64,000 nt of DNA from Sphingomonas cannabina (GTDB lineage Bacteria > Pseudomonadota > Alphaproteobacteria > Sphingomonadales > Sphingomonadaceae), in contig NZ_CP090059.1 in NCBI RefSeq assembly GCF_021391395.1, forward strand, positions 3,147,001-3,211,000, given 5' to 3'. Both the position numbers and the translations under genes were made by a program. Each line of letters starts with the position of its first letter. Within the stretch, counting starts at the first letter, position 1. The notes under the pieces are model-generated. The model ran no database searches. It was not told where the DNA came from and saw nothing but the letters and a program-made list of their open reading frames with translations. This document shows positions 34,537 through 43,097 of the stretch, one piece after another.

Positions 34537-35421
34537 ATGGCAGGCAAGGTGGATCGGGTCGCGAAGGTCGGGGCCGAGCTCGGCGAAGGACCGGTGTGGG
34601 TCGCGCGCGACAACGCGCTGTGGTTCGTCGACATCAAGGGGCCGCACGTCCACCGCTTCGATCCGGCGACGGGCAAGCTCGCGAAATGGGACATGCCGGC
34701 GCAGGTCGGCTGGGTGCTGCCGGCGCGCGGACACGGCTTCGTCGTCGGGCTGCAGCGCGGCCTCGCCGCCTTCGATCCCGCGGACAACAGCCTGCGCCCG
34801 CTCGCCGCGGTGGAGCCCGACCGGCCGCAGAACCGGCTGAACGACGCCGTCACCGACGCCCGCGGCCGCATCTGGTTCGGCACGATGGACAATGCCGAGG
34901 GCAAGCCGACCGGCCATTTCTACACCTTCGACGATCGCGGCGTGCGCGACACCGGCTTTCCGCCGGTGACGATCACCAACGGCCCGACGATCTCGCCCGA
35001 CGGCCGCACGCTCTATCCGGTCGATACCACCGGCCGCACCATCTACGCCGTACCGATCAATGACGACGCGACGCTCGGCAAGCCGCGCGTCTTCGTGACG
35101 ATCGAGGACGGCGCCGGCTATCCCGACGGCCCGACCGTCGATGCCGAGGGCTGCGTGTGGATCGGCCTTTACGGCGGCTGGGGCGCGCGGCGCTATGCGC
35201 CCGACGGCAAGCTGGTCGAGACGGTCAAGCTGCCGACGGCCAACGTCACCAAGATCGCGCTCGGCGGTCCCGACCTCAAGACCGCCTATGCCACCACCGC
35301 GCGCCAGGGGCTGGACGCCGCCGCGCTCGCGGCGCAACCTGAGGCGGGGGACCTGTTCGCCTTCGCGGTCGACGTGCCGGGCGTGCCGGTCACCGAGGCG
35401 GCCGTCACGATGAAGCAATAA
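34537..35421 (+). CDS. xylC: Xylonolactonase, SMP-30/gluconolactonase family
   Basis: 294-residue beta-propeller lactonase opening xylonolactone made by XylB. Features: KVGAELGEGPVWVARDNALW with the metal-ligand Glu, WFVDIKGPHVHRF, RLNDAVTDARGRIWFGTMDN, ITNGPTISPDGRTLYPVDTT, YPDGPTVDAEGCVWIGLYGG and GGPDLKTAYATTAR. The metal-site Asn (RLND) and Asp (YPDGPTVD) are present. I chose the ATG at 34537, 1 bp after the xylB stop; a longer frame from 34483 overlaps xylB and has no site. No signal peptide, so it is cytosolic, matching XylB. Confidence 0.92.
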   Translation: MAGKVDRVAKVGAELGEGPVWVARDNALWFVDIKGPHVHRFDPATGKLAKWDMPAQVGWVLPARGHGFVVGLQRGLAAFDPADNSLRPLAAVEPDRPQNRLNDAVTDARGRIWFGTMDNAEGKPTGHFYTFDDRGVRDTGFPPVTITNGPTISPDGRTLYPVDTTGRTIYAVPINDDATLGKPRVFVTIEDGAGYPDGPTVDAEGCVWIGLYGGWGARRYAPDGKLVETVKLPTANVTKIALGGPDLKTAYATTARQGLDAAALAAQPEAGDLFAFAVDVPGVPVTEAAVTMKQ

Positions 35422-35462
35422 CCGCCGGCGGAATGTCCGCCGCGCGAGATGGGAGGGGTCAA

Positions 35463-36875
35463 TTGGCCACGACACAGGCAGCAGCACGCACGAACTACGC
35501 GTTCGTCGCCTTGGTCGTCGCGGTGGCGACGATCGGCGGCTTCATGTTCGGATATGATTCGGGCGTCATCAACGGCACCCAGGAGGGGCTCGAGCGGGCG
35601 TTCGACCTGTCGAAGCTCGGCACCGGGCTCAACGTCGGCGCGATCCTGATCGGCTGCGCGGCCGGCGCCTTCGCCGCCGGGCGGCTCGCCGACCTGATCG
35701 GGCGGCGCAACGTGATGATGATCGCCGCGATCCTGTTCATCCTGAGCGCGCTCGGCGCCGGCGCGGCGGGCTCGTCGGCGGTGTTCATCGTCGCGCGCAT
35801 CGTCGGCGGCCTCGGCGTCGGCGCGGCGAGCGTGCTCGCGCCGGTCTATATCAGCGAGGTGGTGCCCGCGAACATCCGCGGCCGCCTGTCCAGCATCCAG
35901 CAGGTGATGATCATCACCGGCCTCACCGGCGCCTTCTTCGCCAATTACGCGCTCGCGCACAGCGCCGGCGGGTCGACCGCGCCGCTGTGGGGCGGCTATC
36001 CGGCCTGGCGCTGGATGTTCTGGCTGCAGGTCATCCCGGCGACGATCTACCTCGTCACGCTGCTGCTGATCCCGGAAAGCCCCCGCTACCTCGTCCTCAA
36101 GGGCCGCGATGCCGAGGCCGAAGGGGTGCTGACCCGCCTGTTCGGGGAGGACCACGCCCGCGCCAAGGTCGCCGAGATCCGCGCCAGCCTCGCCGCCGAC
36201 CACCATCGGCCCAAGCTGTCCGACCTGATCGGCGCCAACGGCCGCGTCCGCCCGATCGTCTGGGCCGGCATCGGCCTCGCCGTGTTCCAGCAGTTCGTCG
36301 GCATCAACATCGTCTTCTACTACGGCGCGGTGCTGTGGCAGTCGGTCGGCTTCAGTGAGAACGACGCGCTGATCACCAACATCATCTCCGGCCTCGTCTC
36401 GATCGCGGCCTGCGTCGTCACGATCTTCACCGTCGACCGCATCGGCCGCAAGCCGCTGCTGCTGATCGGATCGGCCGGCATGGCGGTGACGCTGGCGCTG
36501 ATGGCCTATTCCTTCTCGACCGGCGCGCTCGGCGAAGGCGGCCACCTCGCGCTCTCGCCCGGCTTCGGCCGCCTCGCCTTCATCAGCGCCCTGCTCTACT
36601 CGGCGCTGTTCAACCTGAGCTGGGGCCCGGTGATGTGGGTGATGCTCGGCGAGATGTTCCCCAACCAGATCCGCGGCTCGGGCCTGGCGGTGTCCGGCTT
36701 CGCGCAGTGGATCGCCAACTTCGCCATCTCGGTGAGCTTCCCGGCGCTGGCGGCAGGCGTCGGCCTGCCTTTCACCTACGGCTTCTACGCCCTCAGCGCC
36801 CTCGTCTCCTTCTTCTTCGTCCGCGCCCTGGTCCACGAGACCCGCGGCCGCGAGCTGGAAGAGATGGTCGGCTGA
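35463..36875 (+). CDS. MFS sugar porter, xylose:H+ symporter type
   Basis: 470-residue transporter with 12 predicted helices. Sugar-porter marks: GGFMFGYDSGVINGTQEGL, GRLADLIGRRN, VLAPVYISEVVPANIRGRLS, PESPRYLVLKGR, QQFVGINIVFYYGAVLWQSV, DRIGRKPLLLIG and HETRGRELEEM. I chose TTG at 35463 because GGGAGGGG sits just before it; an ATG at 35433 would put that site inside the gene. Last gene of the xylX operon. Xylose is the expected cargo given the operon, though relatives also carry glucose or arabinose. Confidence 0.9.
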   Translation: MATTQAAARTNYAFVALVVAVATIGGFMFGYDSGVINGTQEGLERAFDLSKLGTGLNVGAILIGCAAGAFAAGRLADLIGRRNVMMIAAILFILSALGAGAAGSSAVFIVARIVGGLGVGAASVLAPVYISEVVPANIRGRLSSIQQVMIITGLTGAFFANYALAHSAGGSTAPLWGGYPAWRWMFWLQVIPATIYLVTLLLIPESPRYLVLKGRDAEAEGVLTRLFGEDHARAKVAEIRASLAADHHRPKLSDLIGANGRVRPIVWAGIGLAVFQQFVGINIVFYYGAVLWQSVGFSENDALITNIISGLVSIAACVVTIFTVDRIGRKPLLLIGSAGMAVTLALMAYSFSTGALGEGGHLALSPGFGRLAFISALLYSALFNLSWGPVMWVMLGEMFPNQIRGSGLAVSGFAQWIANFAISVSFPALAAGVGLPFTYGFYALSALVSFFFVRALVHETRGRELEEMVG

Positions 36876-36876
36876 T

Positions 36877-37016
36877 CTTTCAATCCTCCCCCGCCAGGGG
36901 GAGGTGGCACGCGAAGCGTGACGGAGGGGGGAGGAAGCACGCCGATAGCGGATCGCCGTCCTCCCCCTCCACCGCCTTCGGCGGTCCCCCTCCCCCTGGC
37001 GGGGGAGGATTGAAAG
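36877..37016. repeat. Large inverted repeat between convergent sugar porter and lacI-type gene
   Basis: CTTTCAATCCTCCCCCGCCA at the left is mirrored by TGGCGGGGGAGGATTGAAAG at the right: a 20-bp perfect terminal inverted repeat, with inner complementary stretches. Same family as 32235. It fills the whole gap between two convergent genes, so it may serve as a bidirectional terminator. Confidence 0.88.
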
Positions 37017-37021
37017 GAGCC

Positions 37022-38086
37022 CTACACCACCGGCGGACGCCGCCGCGGCGCGGCGTCCGACTGGCGGCGGACCAGCGTGAAGTCGAGCTGACGGTGCACC
37101 GGCGCCTCGGGCGACCCCGACCGCCGCGCCCGGATCTCGCGCACCAGGAGCTCGACCGCCGCCAGCGACATGTCGGTGATCGGCTGGTGGATGGTAGTGA
37201 GCTCCGGCCAGATCGTCGTCGAGAGCGCGGTGTCGTCGAACCCGCAGACCGTAAGGTCGCTCGGCACGTCGAGCCCGCGCCGATGCGCCACCGCCACCGT
37301 CGCCGCCGCCATATCGTCGTTGCTCGCGAAGATCGCCGACGGCGGATCGGCGAGGCCGAGCAGCTGCTCCGCCGCGTCGAGGCCGGAGCGATAAGTGAAC
37401 AGCCCCTGCTCGACCAGCGCGTCGTCGGCCGGCAGCCCCGCCGCCGCCAGCGCGTCGCGATACCCTTCCAGCCGGCGCTCGCTCGCGGTCTGGTTGGGGT
37501 TGCCGGTGATGAAGCCGATCCGCCGGTGCCCGAGCCGCGCGATGTGCCGCGTCATCTCGAACGCGGCGCGGTGGTCGTCGATGCTGACCGCGGAGAAGCC
37601 CGCCGGCGGATGCCCGCTCGCCACCGCCACCGCCAGCGCGTCGGCGCGGCGCAGCACCGCGTGCAGCTCGGTCGAATCGCACAGCGGCGGCGGCAGGACG
37701 ATCCCGTCGACCCCGTCGCGGATCAGCCGCTCCGCCACCTCGCTCTCATGCTCGCCGGGATCGCATTTCTCGACGATCAGCTGCACGTTGGCGCGGCTGG
37801 CATAGTCGAGGCTGCCGACCAGGAACTCGCTGAGATAGGCGGCACTCGGATTGCTGTAGAGCAGCCCGATCCGGATCGGATGCGCCCCCGCCAGGCTGCG
37901 CGCCGCCTGGTTCGGCGAATAGTTGAGCGCGGCGATCGCCTCGTTGACGCGCTCGCGCGTCGCCGGGCGCACGCTGTCCTCGTTGTTGATCACGCGCGAC
38001 ACGGTCATCGGCGAGACACCCGCCCGCTTCGCCACGTCGTTGATCGTCGCGGCATTGCCCTGCCGCCGTGATGGTCTTCGGCTCAA
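37022..38086 (-). CDS. LacI-family transcriptional regulator, candidate XylR
   Basis: 354-residue repressor. N-terminal HTH (TINDVAKRAGVSPMTVSRVI) and hinge helix (SPNQAARSLAG) precede a periplasmic-binding-protein-like domain (IRIGLLYSNPSAAYLSEFLV; GHRRIGFITGNPNQTASERR; PSAIFASNDDMAAATVAVAH; DLTVCGFDDTALSTTIWPEL). It starts with TTG at 38086, with AGGAGGAG upstream. It lies between the xylose operon and the alpha-glucuronidase gene, and LacI operators stand before xylX, before GH3 and in its own upstream region. It is therefore the likely regulator of the whole xylan region; xylose or a xylo-oligomer would be the inducer. Confidence 0.9.
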   Translation of the reverse strand: MSRRPSRRQGNAATINDVAKRAGVSPMTVSRVINNEDSVRPATRERVNEAIAALNYSPNQAARSLAGAHPIRIGLLYSNPSAAYLSEFLVGSLDYASRANVQLIVEKCDPGEHESEVAERLIRDGVDGIVLPPPLCDSTELHAVLRRADALAVAVASGHPPAGFSAVSIDDHRAAFEMTRHIARLGHRRIGFITGNPNQTASERRLEGYRDALAAAGLPADDALVEQGLFTYRSGLDAAEQLLGLADPPSAIFASNDDMAAATVAVAHRRGLDVPSDLTVCGFDDTALSTTIWPELTTIHQPITDMSLAAVELLVREIRARRSGSPEAPVHRQLDFTLVRRQSDAAPRRRPPVV

Positions 38087-38243
38087 GCCGCGATACTCCT
38101 CCTGCTCTCGCTACGCCGTCGGTTCCGCCAGCGCAACAGACGGCAAAGAAATGGCGGCCGGATCGCTCCGGCCGCCAGCGAGGATACCGACGGCGCGCGG
38201 GGATGGGAGGCTGCGCGATGCCGGCGAAAGCGAAAGCTGAAAA

Positions 38244-38257
38244 TGGTATCGCTCACA
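38244..38257. promoter_or_regulatory. LacI-type operator (imperfect), upstream of the lacI-type gene
   Basis: TGGTATCGCTCACA (on the minus strand TGTGAGCGATACCA) lies 158 bp before the regulator start and 55 bp after the alpha-glucuronidase stop. One half (GGTATCGCT) is close to the perfect site at 32482, the other half is degenerate. Suggests autoregulation. Confidence 0.55.
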
Positions 38258-38311
38258 TTCCTGGCCCCTGCCCCAAGTCGCTGTCAACGCCGATGCGGCG
38301 AACGGTGACGT

Positions 38312-40468
38312 TCAATGCCCCGGCGCATAGGGAAAGCTGAGCGCCTTGTAATAGCCGAGGTCGTGCGCCGGCGGCGCGCTACCGGCGGGCAGCGGCAGGC
38401 CGTTGATGCTCTGGAAATAGGCGATGCAGGCGTCGCGCCACCACCCCGCCTCCGCCTGCTGGATCGCCAGGAAAGCGGCGGTCTTGCGGAACCGCTCGGC
38501 ATCGACCCGCCCTTCCAACGCCTGCCAGCCCGCGCGCATCCTCGCCACCGCGGCGACCCCGCCGTCGTAGCGCCGCACCAGCGTATCCCACAGCGTCGCG
38601 CCATCGGCCATGCGATAACCCCAGGGCACATGATGGAACCACAGCAGATAATCGTCGCCGACGCTCCTCAACGACCCGAACCGCCGCGCCACCGGCGACG
38701 CATATTGCGCGATCGCATCGCTGCCGCTCGCGGTCCGGTCGAAGCCGATCCCCGCCTTGTCGGCGCGATGGTAATAGGCCGGGTTCCACTCCGGCCGCGC
38801 GAGATCGCTCACCCATGGTGCCGGCCCGTAATGGTGCCCCGTCCCCATCATGTGCGCGAGCCCGAGCGGCGTCATGTAATCGACCACCGCCTGCCGCGAG
38901 GCCATCATCATCTCGACGACCGGCCCGACCAGCGCCGGATCGGGCGCGAAGGTCATCCGCGCCCAATCCCCGGCAATCACCCGCGCCGACGCCTCCGGGT
39001 CCCACGCCAGCCGCCCGAAGGCGTACCAGTCGGCCTGGTTGAAGGTCGATCCGCTCCAGTCGCGGTCGCTGCCGATGTTGGCGACCCCGGCGATCCCGGT
39101 CAGCCGGTGGCCGTCGAGCGACCCGTCCACCACCCGCGCCACCGTCGACCCCGGCCCCTCGGCCATCGTATCGGCCTTCAACACCTCCTCGAACAGCGCG
39201 CCGAGATAGACGAGGTGCGTCGCCTGGCCGAGATATTCCTTGGTGATCTGGACTTCCAGCATCAGCGGCGTCCTGGGCATCGCGCCGAACAGCGGATGGA
39301 AGGGCTCGCGCGGCTGGAAGTCGATCGCACCGTTCTTGACCTGCAGCAGCACATTGGCGGCGAACCGGCCGTCGAGCGGCTTGAACTCCGAATAGGCCTG
39401 CTTCGCGCGATCCTCGCTGTCGTGCTCCGAATAGACGAACGCACGCCACATCACGATGCCACCATGCGGCGCCACCGCCGCCGCCAGCATGTTGGCGCCG
39501 TCGGCATGGGTGCGGTGATAGTCCTGCGGCCCCGGCTGCCCCTCACTGTTCGCCTTGACCAGGAAACCGCCGAAATCAGGGATCGCGCGATAGATCTCAT
39601 CGGCCTTGGCCGCCCACCACGCCCGTACCGCCGGATCGAGCGGATCGGCGGTCTTGAGCCCCCCGATCTCGATCGGCGCGGTGAAGCGCGCCGAGAGGTA
39701 GACGCGGATGCCGTAGGGACGCAGCACGTCCGCCACCGCCGCCGCCTTGGCGATATAGGGCGCGGTCAGGCTGTCGGCCTTGGCGTTGACGTTGTTGAGG
39801 ACCGTCCCGTTGATCCCGACCGAGGCGTTGGCGCGGGCATAGTCGGTGTAGCGCGGATCGGTCCACGCCGGCAGCTTCCACCAGTCCCAGATCGACTGGC
39901 CGGCATAGCCGCGCTCGACCGAGCCATCGAGATTGTCCCAATGGTCGAGCACGCGCAGCCGGATCTTCGGCGCCGAGGCAACGTCGATCCGGTCGATCGC
40001 CTCGCCCCGCTGGATGCGCGCCAGCCAGGCGAAGGCGCCATAGAGCACGCCGACGTCACGGTTCGCGGCGATCACGGTCACCGGGGCGCCGTTCACCGTC
40101 GCGGTGCGGATCAGATACCCCTCGTCGCCGACCTTGGAGAGATCGAGCCGCAATGCCCCGATCGCCGGCGATGTCGCGGGCGTGCCGAGCAGGACCGCCC
40201 CCGCGCGCGGCGCATCGGCGATCGGCGGCCGGGCTCCGGTCAGGCCGGCGATCCCGCGCTCGACCTCATCCGCGGCCGCGCGGATCGTCGGCGAGGGGTG
40301 TTCGGGCAGCACGATTGCGGCAGCACGCTCCCGCACCGCCGCAGCCTTCGCCGGAGCCAACGGACGATAGCGGAGCCAGAGGTCATAGCCGTCCTCGGCA
40401 AAGGCAGCCGTGGGGACAAGCCACAGCACCGCACAAACCATCGCCGCCAATCGCCCGAACCAGCCCAT
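38312..40468 (-). CDS. Alpha-glucuronidase, GH67
   Basis: 718-residue exported enzyme that removes (4-O-methyl-)glucuronic acid from the end xylose of xylo-oligosaccharides. Signal peptide: MGWFGRLAAMVCAVLWLVPT to AAFAE. The acid Glu is in LVKANSEGQPGPQDY; the base pair Asp/Glu appears in KNGAIDFQPREPFHPLFGA and QITKEYLG. C-terminal family segments SVGDDYLLWFHHVPWGYRM and LWDTLVRRYDGG are present. GGGAGG stands 6 bp before the ATG at 40468 and abuts the ATG at 40474. It is divergent from the GH3-manD operon with a LacI operator between them, and its product feeds the manD branch. Confidence 0.94.
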   Translation of the reverse strand: MGWFGRLAAMVCAVLWLVPTAAFAEDGYDLWLRYRPLAPAKAAAVRERAAAIVLPEHPSPTIRAAADEVERGIAGLTGARPPIADAPRAGAVLLGTPATSPAIGALRLDLSKVGDEGYLIRTATVNGAPVTVIAANRDVGVLYGAFAWLARIQRGEAIDRIDVASAPKIRLRVLDHWDNLDGSVERGYAGQSIWDWWKLPAWTDPRYTDYARANASVGINGTVLNNVNAKADSLTAPYIAKAAAVADVLRPYGIRVYLSARFTAPIEIGGLKTADPLDPAVRAWWAAKADEIYRAIPDFGGFLVKANSEGQPGPQDYHRTHADGANMLAAAVAPHGGIVMWRAFVYSEHDSEDRAKQAYSEFKPLDGRFAANVLLQVKNGAIDFQPREPFHPLFGAMPRTPLMLEVQITKEYLGQATHLVYLGALFEEVLKADTMAEGPGSTVARVVDGSLDGHRLTGIAGVANIGSDRDWSGSTFNQADWYAFGRLAWDPEASARVIAGDWARMTFAPDPALVGPVVEMMMASRQAVVDYMTPLGLAHMMGTGHHYGPAPWVSDLARPEWNPAYYHRADKAGIGFDRTASGSDAIAQYASPVARRFGSLRSVGDDYLLWFHHVPWGYRMADGATLWDTLVRRYDGGVAAVARMRAGWQALEGRVDAERFRKTAAFLAIQQAEAGWWRDACIAYFQSINGLPLPAGSAPPAHDLGYYKALSFPYAPGH

Positions 40469-40483
40469 CCTCATCCTCCCTTC

Positions 40484-40590
40484 TTAGCCCCTCCCCTTCA
40501 GGGGAGGGGTTGGGGGTGGGGCAGTGCCGCAAACGATATCGCCCGTGGATAGGCCCCACCCCAACCCCTCCCCTGAAGGGGAGGGGCTTA
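40484..40590. repeat. Inverted repeat in the divergent GH67/GH3 promoter region
   Basis: TTAGCCCCTCCCCTTCAGGG onward is matched by its reverse complement ending CCCTGAAGGGGAGGGGCTTA, with arms of about 38 bp around a 30-bp centre. It lies 16 bp upstream of GH67, so a folded structure would sit at the promoter or leader of that gene. Different core from the 32235/36877 family but the same style. Confidence 0.85.
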
Positions 40591-40644
40591 AATGAACTTT
40601 GCCCACCTTCGTCGGCATTGACATCGTTCGCCCAACCGATAGCA

Positions 40645-40660
40645 TTGGTAGCGCTATCAA
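40645..40660. promoter_or_regulatory. LacI-type operator TTGGTAGCGCTATCAA
   Basis: Near-perfect palindrome (one mismatched pair) 59 bp upstream of the GH3 start and 177 bp upstream of GH67 on the other strand. Core TGGTAGCGCTATCA differs at one base from the site at 32482. It probably controls the GH3-GH3-manD-MFS-SGNH operon and perhaps GH67. Its presence also argues against the longer GH3 frame that would run through it. Confidence 0.82.
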
Positions 40661-40718
40661 TAAAGCGGCCGCGCGATGCATGTCGCAGCGGGCTGCACCC
40701 ACAGAGAGGATTCGACCC

Positions 40719-43097
40719 TTGCGCACCCTGCCCGCCCACCGCCTGCTGACCGCTCTCCTGCTCGGCACGGCGATCGTCCCGGGCACCGCCGCGCTGTCGC
40801 AGTCCGCGCCGCCTGCCGTCGAAGCCAACGCGCTGTACAAGAACCCCAAGGCCCCCGTCGCCGACCGCGTCGAGGACCTGCTCAAGCGCATGACCCTGGA
40901 TGAAAAGGTCGCCCAGCTGCTGACCGTGTGGGTCGGCAAGACCAAGCTGCTCGACGCCAACCAGAAGCTCGATCCCGCGAAGATGGCCGAGCTCTACCCC
41001 AACGGCATCGGCGGCTTCGCCCGCCCCTCGGACGCGCAGGGCCCGGTCTCGCCGCGCGTGGTGCCGGGCCGCGACGTCGCCCGCACGATCGAGCTGGTCA
41101 ACGACCTCCAGCGCTACGCGCTCACCAGGACCCGGCTCGGCATCCCGATCCTGTTCCATGAGGAGGGGCTGCACGGCTACGCCGCGGTCGGCGCGACCAG
41201 CTTCCCGGTGCCGATCGCGCTGGCGTCGAGCTGGGATCCCGACCTCGTCCGCCGCCTCAACGGCGTGACCGCGCGCGAGATCGCTGCGCGCGGTGTCACG
41301 CTCGCACTGAGCCCCGTGGTCGACATCGCCCGCGACCCGCGCTGGGGCCGCATCGAGGAGACCTTCGGCGAGGACCCCTATCTGGTCGGCGAGCTCGGCG
41401 TCGCCGCGGTCGAGGGGCTGGAAGGCCCCGGCAAGCCCGAGCGGCTCGCCCCCGGCAAGGTCTTCGCCACGCTCAAGCACCTCACCGGCCACGGCCAGCC
41501 GGAGAGCGGCACCAACGTCGGCCCCGCCCCGATCTCGACCCGCGAGCTCCGCGAGAATTTCTTCCCGCCGTTCGAGACGGTGATCCGCCGTGCCGGCCCG
41601 GCCGCGGTGATGCCGAGCTACAACGAGATCGACGGCGTTCCCAGCCACGCCAACCGCTGGCTGCTGCGCGACGTGCTGCGCGGCGAATGGGGCTTCAAGG
41701 GCGCGGTGACCAGCGACTATTCGGCGATCGACCAGCTCGCCGACCTCCACCACATCGCCCCCGATCATGCCGGCGCGGCGGTGCTGGCGCTGCAGGCGGG
41801 CGTCGACGCCGACCTGCCCGACGGCATCAACTATGCGACGCTCGCCGACGCCGTGCGCGCGGGCAAGGTATCGGAGAAGCTGGTCGACGACGCGGTGCGC
41901 AACATGCTGACGCTCAAGTTCCGCGCCGGCCTGTTCGAGCATCCCTATGCCGACGCCGCCGCGGCACGGAAGGTGACGAACAACGCCGACGCCATCGCCG
42001 CCGCCCGCCTCGCCGCCGAGCGCTCGATGGTGCTGCTCAAGAACGACGGCACGCTGCCGCTGAAGCCGGCCGGCACGATCGCGGTGATCGGCCCCAATGC
42101 CGCGGTGCCGCGGCTCGGCGGCTATTACGGCCAACCGCCGCACCCGGTCTCGCTGCTCGACGGCATCAAGGCCAAGCTCGGGTCGAAGGCGCGGATCGTC
42201 TATTCCGAAGGGGTCAGGATCACCGAGAACGACGACTGGTGGGCCGATGAGGTCAAGCTCGCCGACCCGGCCGAGAACGCGAAGCGCATCGCCGCCGCGG
42301 TCGAGGCGGCCAGGGGCGCCGATACCATCGTCCTCGCGATCGGCGACACCGAGCAGACCAGCCGCGAGGCCTGGGCCGACAATCACCTCGGCGACCGCGC
42401 CAGCCTCGACCTCGTCGGGCAGCAGCAGGACCTGTTCGACGCGCTGAAGGCACTGGGCAAGCCGATCGCCGTGGTGATGCTCAACGGCCGCCCGCTCTCG
42501 ATCCAGAAGGTCGCCGACCAGGCCAATGCGATCATCGAGGGCTGGTATCTCGGCGAGCAGGGCGGCAACGCGCTCGCCGACGCGCTGTTCGGCGACGTCA
42601 ATCCGGGCGGCAAGCTGCCGGTCAGCATCCCGCGCAGCGTCGGCCAGCTGCCGATGTTCTACAACTACAAGCCGACCGCGCACCGCGGCTATCTGTTCTC
42701 GCCGAACACGCCGCTGTTCCCGTTCGGCTACGGCCTCAGCTACACCAGCTTCGAGATCGGCGCGCCGCGCCTCTCCTCCCCCTCGATCGCGCGCGACGGC
42801 AGCGTCGACGTCGCGGTCGACGTCGCCAACACCGGCGCGCGGGCGGGCGACGAGGTGGTGCAGGTCTATGTCCGCGACGACGTCAGCTCGGTCACCCGCC
42901 CGGTCAAGGAGCTCAAGGCCTTCCGCCGCGTCACGCTGAAGCCCGGCGAGCGCCAGACGGTCACCTTCCGCCTCGATTCCCGCGCATTCGAGCTGTGGGA
43001 CAAGGACATGAAGCGCGTGGTCGAGCCCGGCACCTTCACCATCATGGCCGGGGGCAATTCGGTCGACCTCAAGACCGCGACGCTGACCATTCGATGA
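40719..43097 (+). CDS. GH3 beta-glucosidase/beta-xylosidase (first copy)
   Basis: 792-residue exported GH3 enzyme with an FnIII-like C-terminus. Signal peptide MRTLPAHRLLTALLLGTAIV to about ALSQ. Domain 1: [53 protein letters not shown], and nucleophile Asp in GAVTSDYSAIDQL (about residue 340). Domain 2: [20 protein letters not shown] and [20 protein letters not shown]-terminal domain: PLFPFGYGLSYTSFEIG. Start: TTG at 40719 with GAGAGGA 8 bp upstream; the open frame back to 40599 runs through the LacI operator. With GH67 beside it, release of xylose from xylo-oligosaccharides is the likely job. Confidence 0.9.
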   Translation: MRTLPAHRLLTALLLGTAIVPGTAALSQSAPPAVEANALYKNPKAPVADRVEDLLKRMTLDEKVAQLLTVWVGKTKLLDANQKLDPAKMAELYPNGIGGFARPSDAQGPVSPRVVPGRDVARTIELVNDLQRYALTRTRLGIPILFHEEGLHGYAAVGATSFPVPIALASSWDPDLVRRLNGVTAREIAARGVTLALSPVVDIARDPRWGRIEETFGEDPYLVGELGVAAVEGLEGPGKPERLAPGKVFATLKHLTGHGQPESGTNVGPAPISTRELRENFFPPFETVIRRAGPAAVMPSYNEIDGVPSHANRWLLRDVLRGEWGFKGAVTSDYSAIDQLADLHHIAPDHAGAAVLALQAGVDADLPDGINYATLADAVRAGKVSEKLVDDAVRNMLTLKFRAGLFEHPYADAAAARKVTNNADAIAAARLAAERSMVLLKNDGTLPLKPAGTIAVIGPNAAVPRLGGYYGQPPHPVSLLDGIKAKLGSKARIVYSEGVRITENDDWWADEVKLADPAENAKRIAAAVEAARGADTIVLAIGDTEQTSREAWADNHLGDRASLDLVGQQQDLFDALKALGKPIAVVMLNGRPLSIQKVADQANAIIEGWYLGEQGGNALADALFGDVNPGGKLPVSIPRSVGQLPMFYNYKPTAHRGYLFSPNTPLFPFGYGLSYTSFEIGAPRLSSPSIARDGSVDVAVDVANTGARAGDEVVQVYVRDDVSSVTRPVKELKAFRRVTLKPGERQTVTFRLDSRAFELWDKDMKRVVEPGTFTIMAGGNSVDLKTATLTIR

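Noticed and set aside
35286..37682. Minus-strand open frame of 798 codons over the sugar porter and lacI-type gene
   Set aside because: Low-complexity Glu/Asp/Arg/Ala sequence running through an inverted repeat and through the LacI gene in another frame.
40599..40718. N-terminal extension of the first GH3
   Set aside because: It runs through the LacI operator and lacks a ribosome site; TTG 40719 has GAGAGGA and begins a clean signal peptide.
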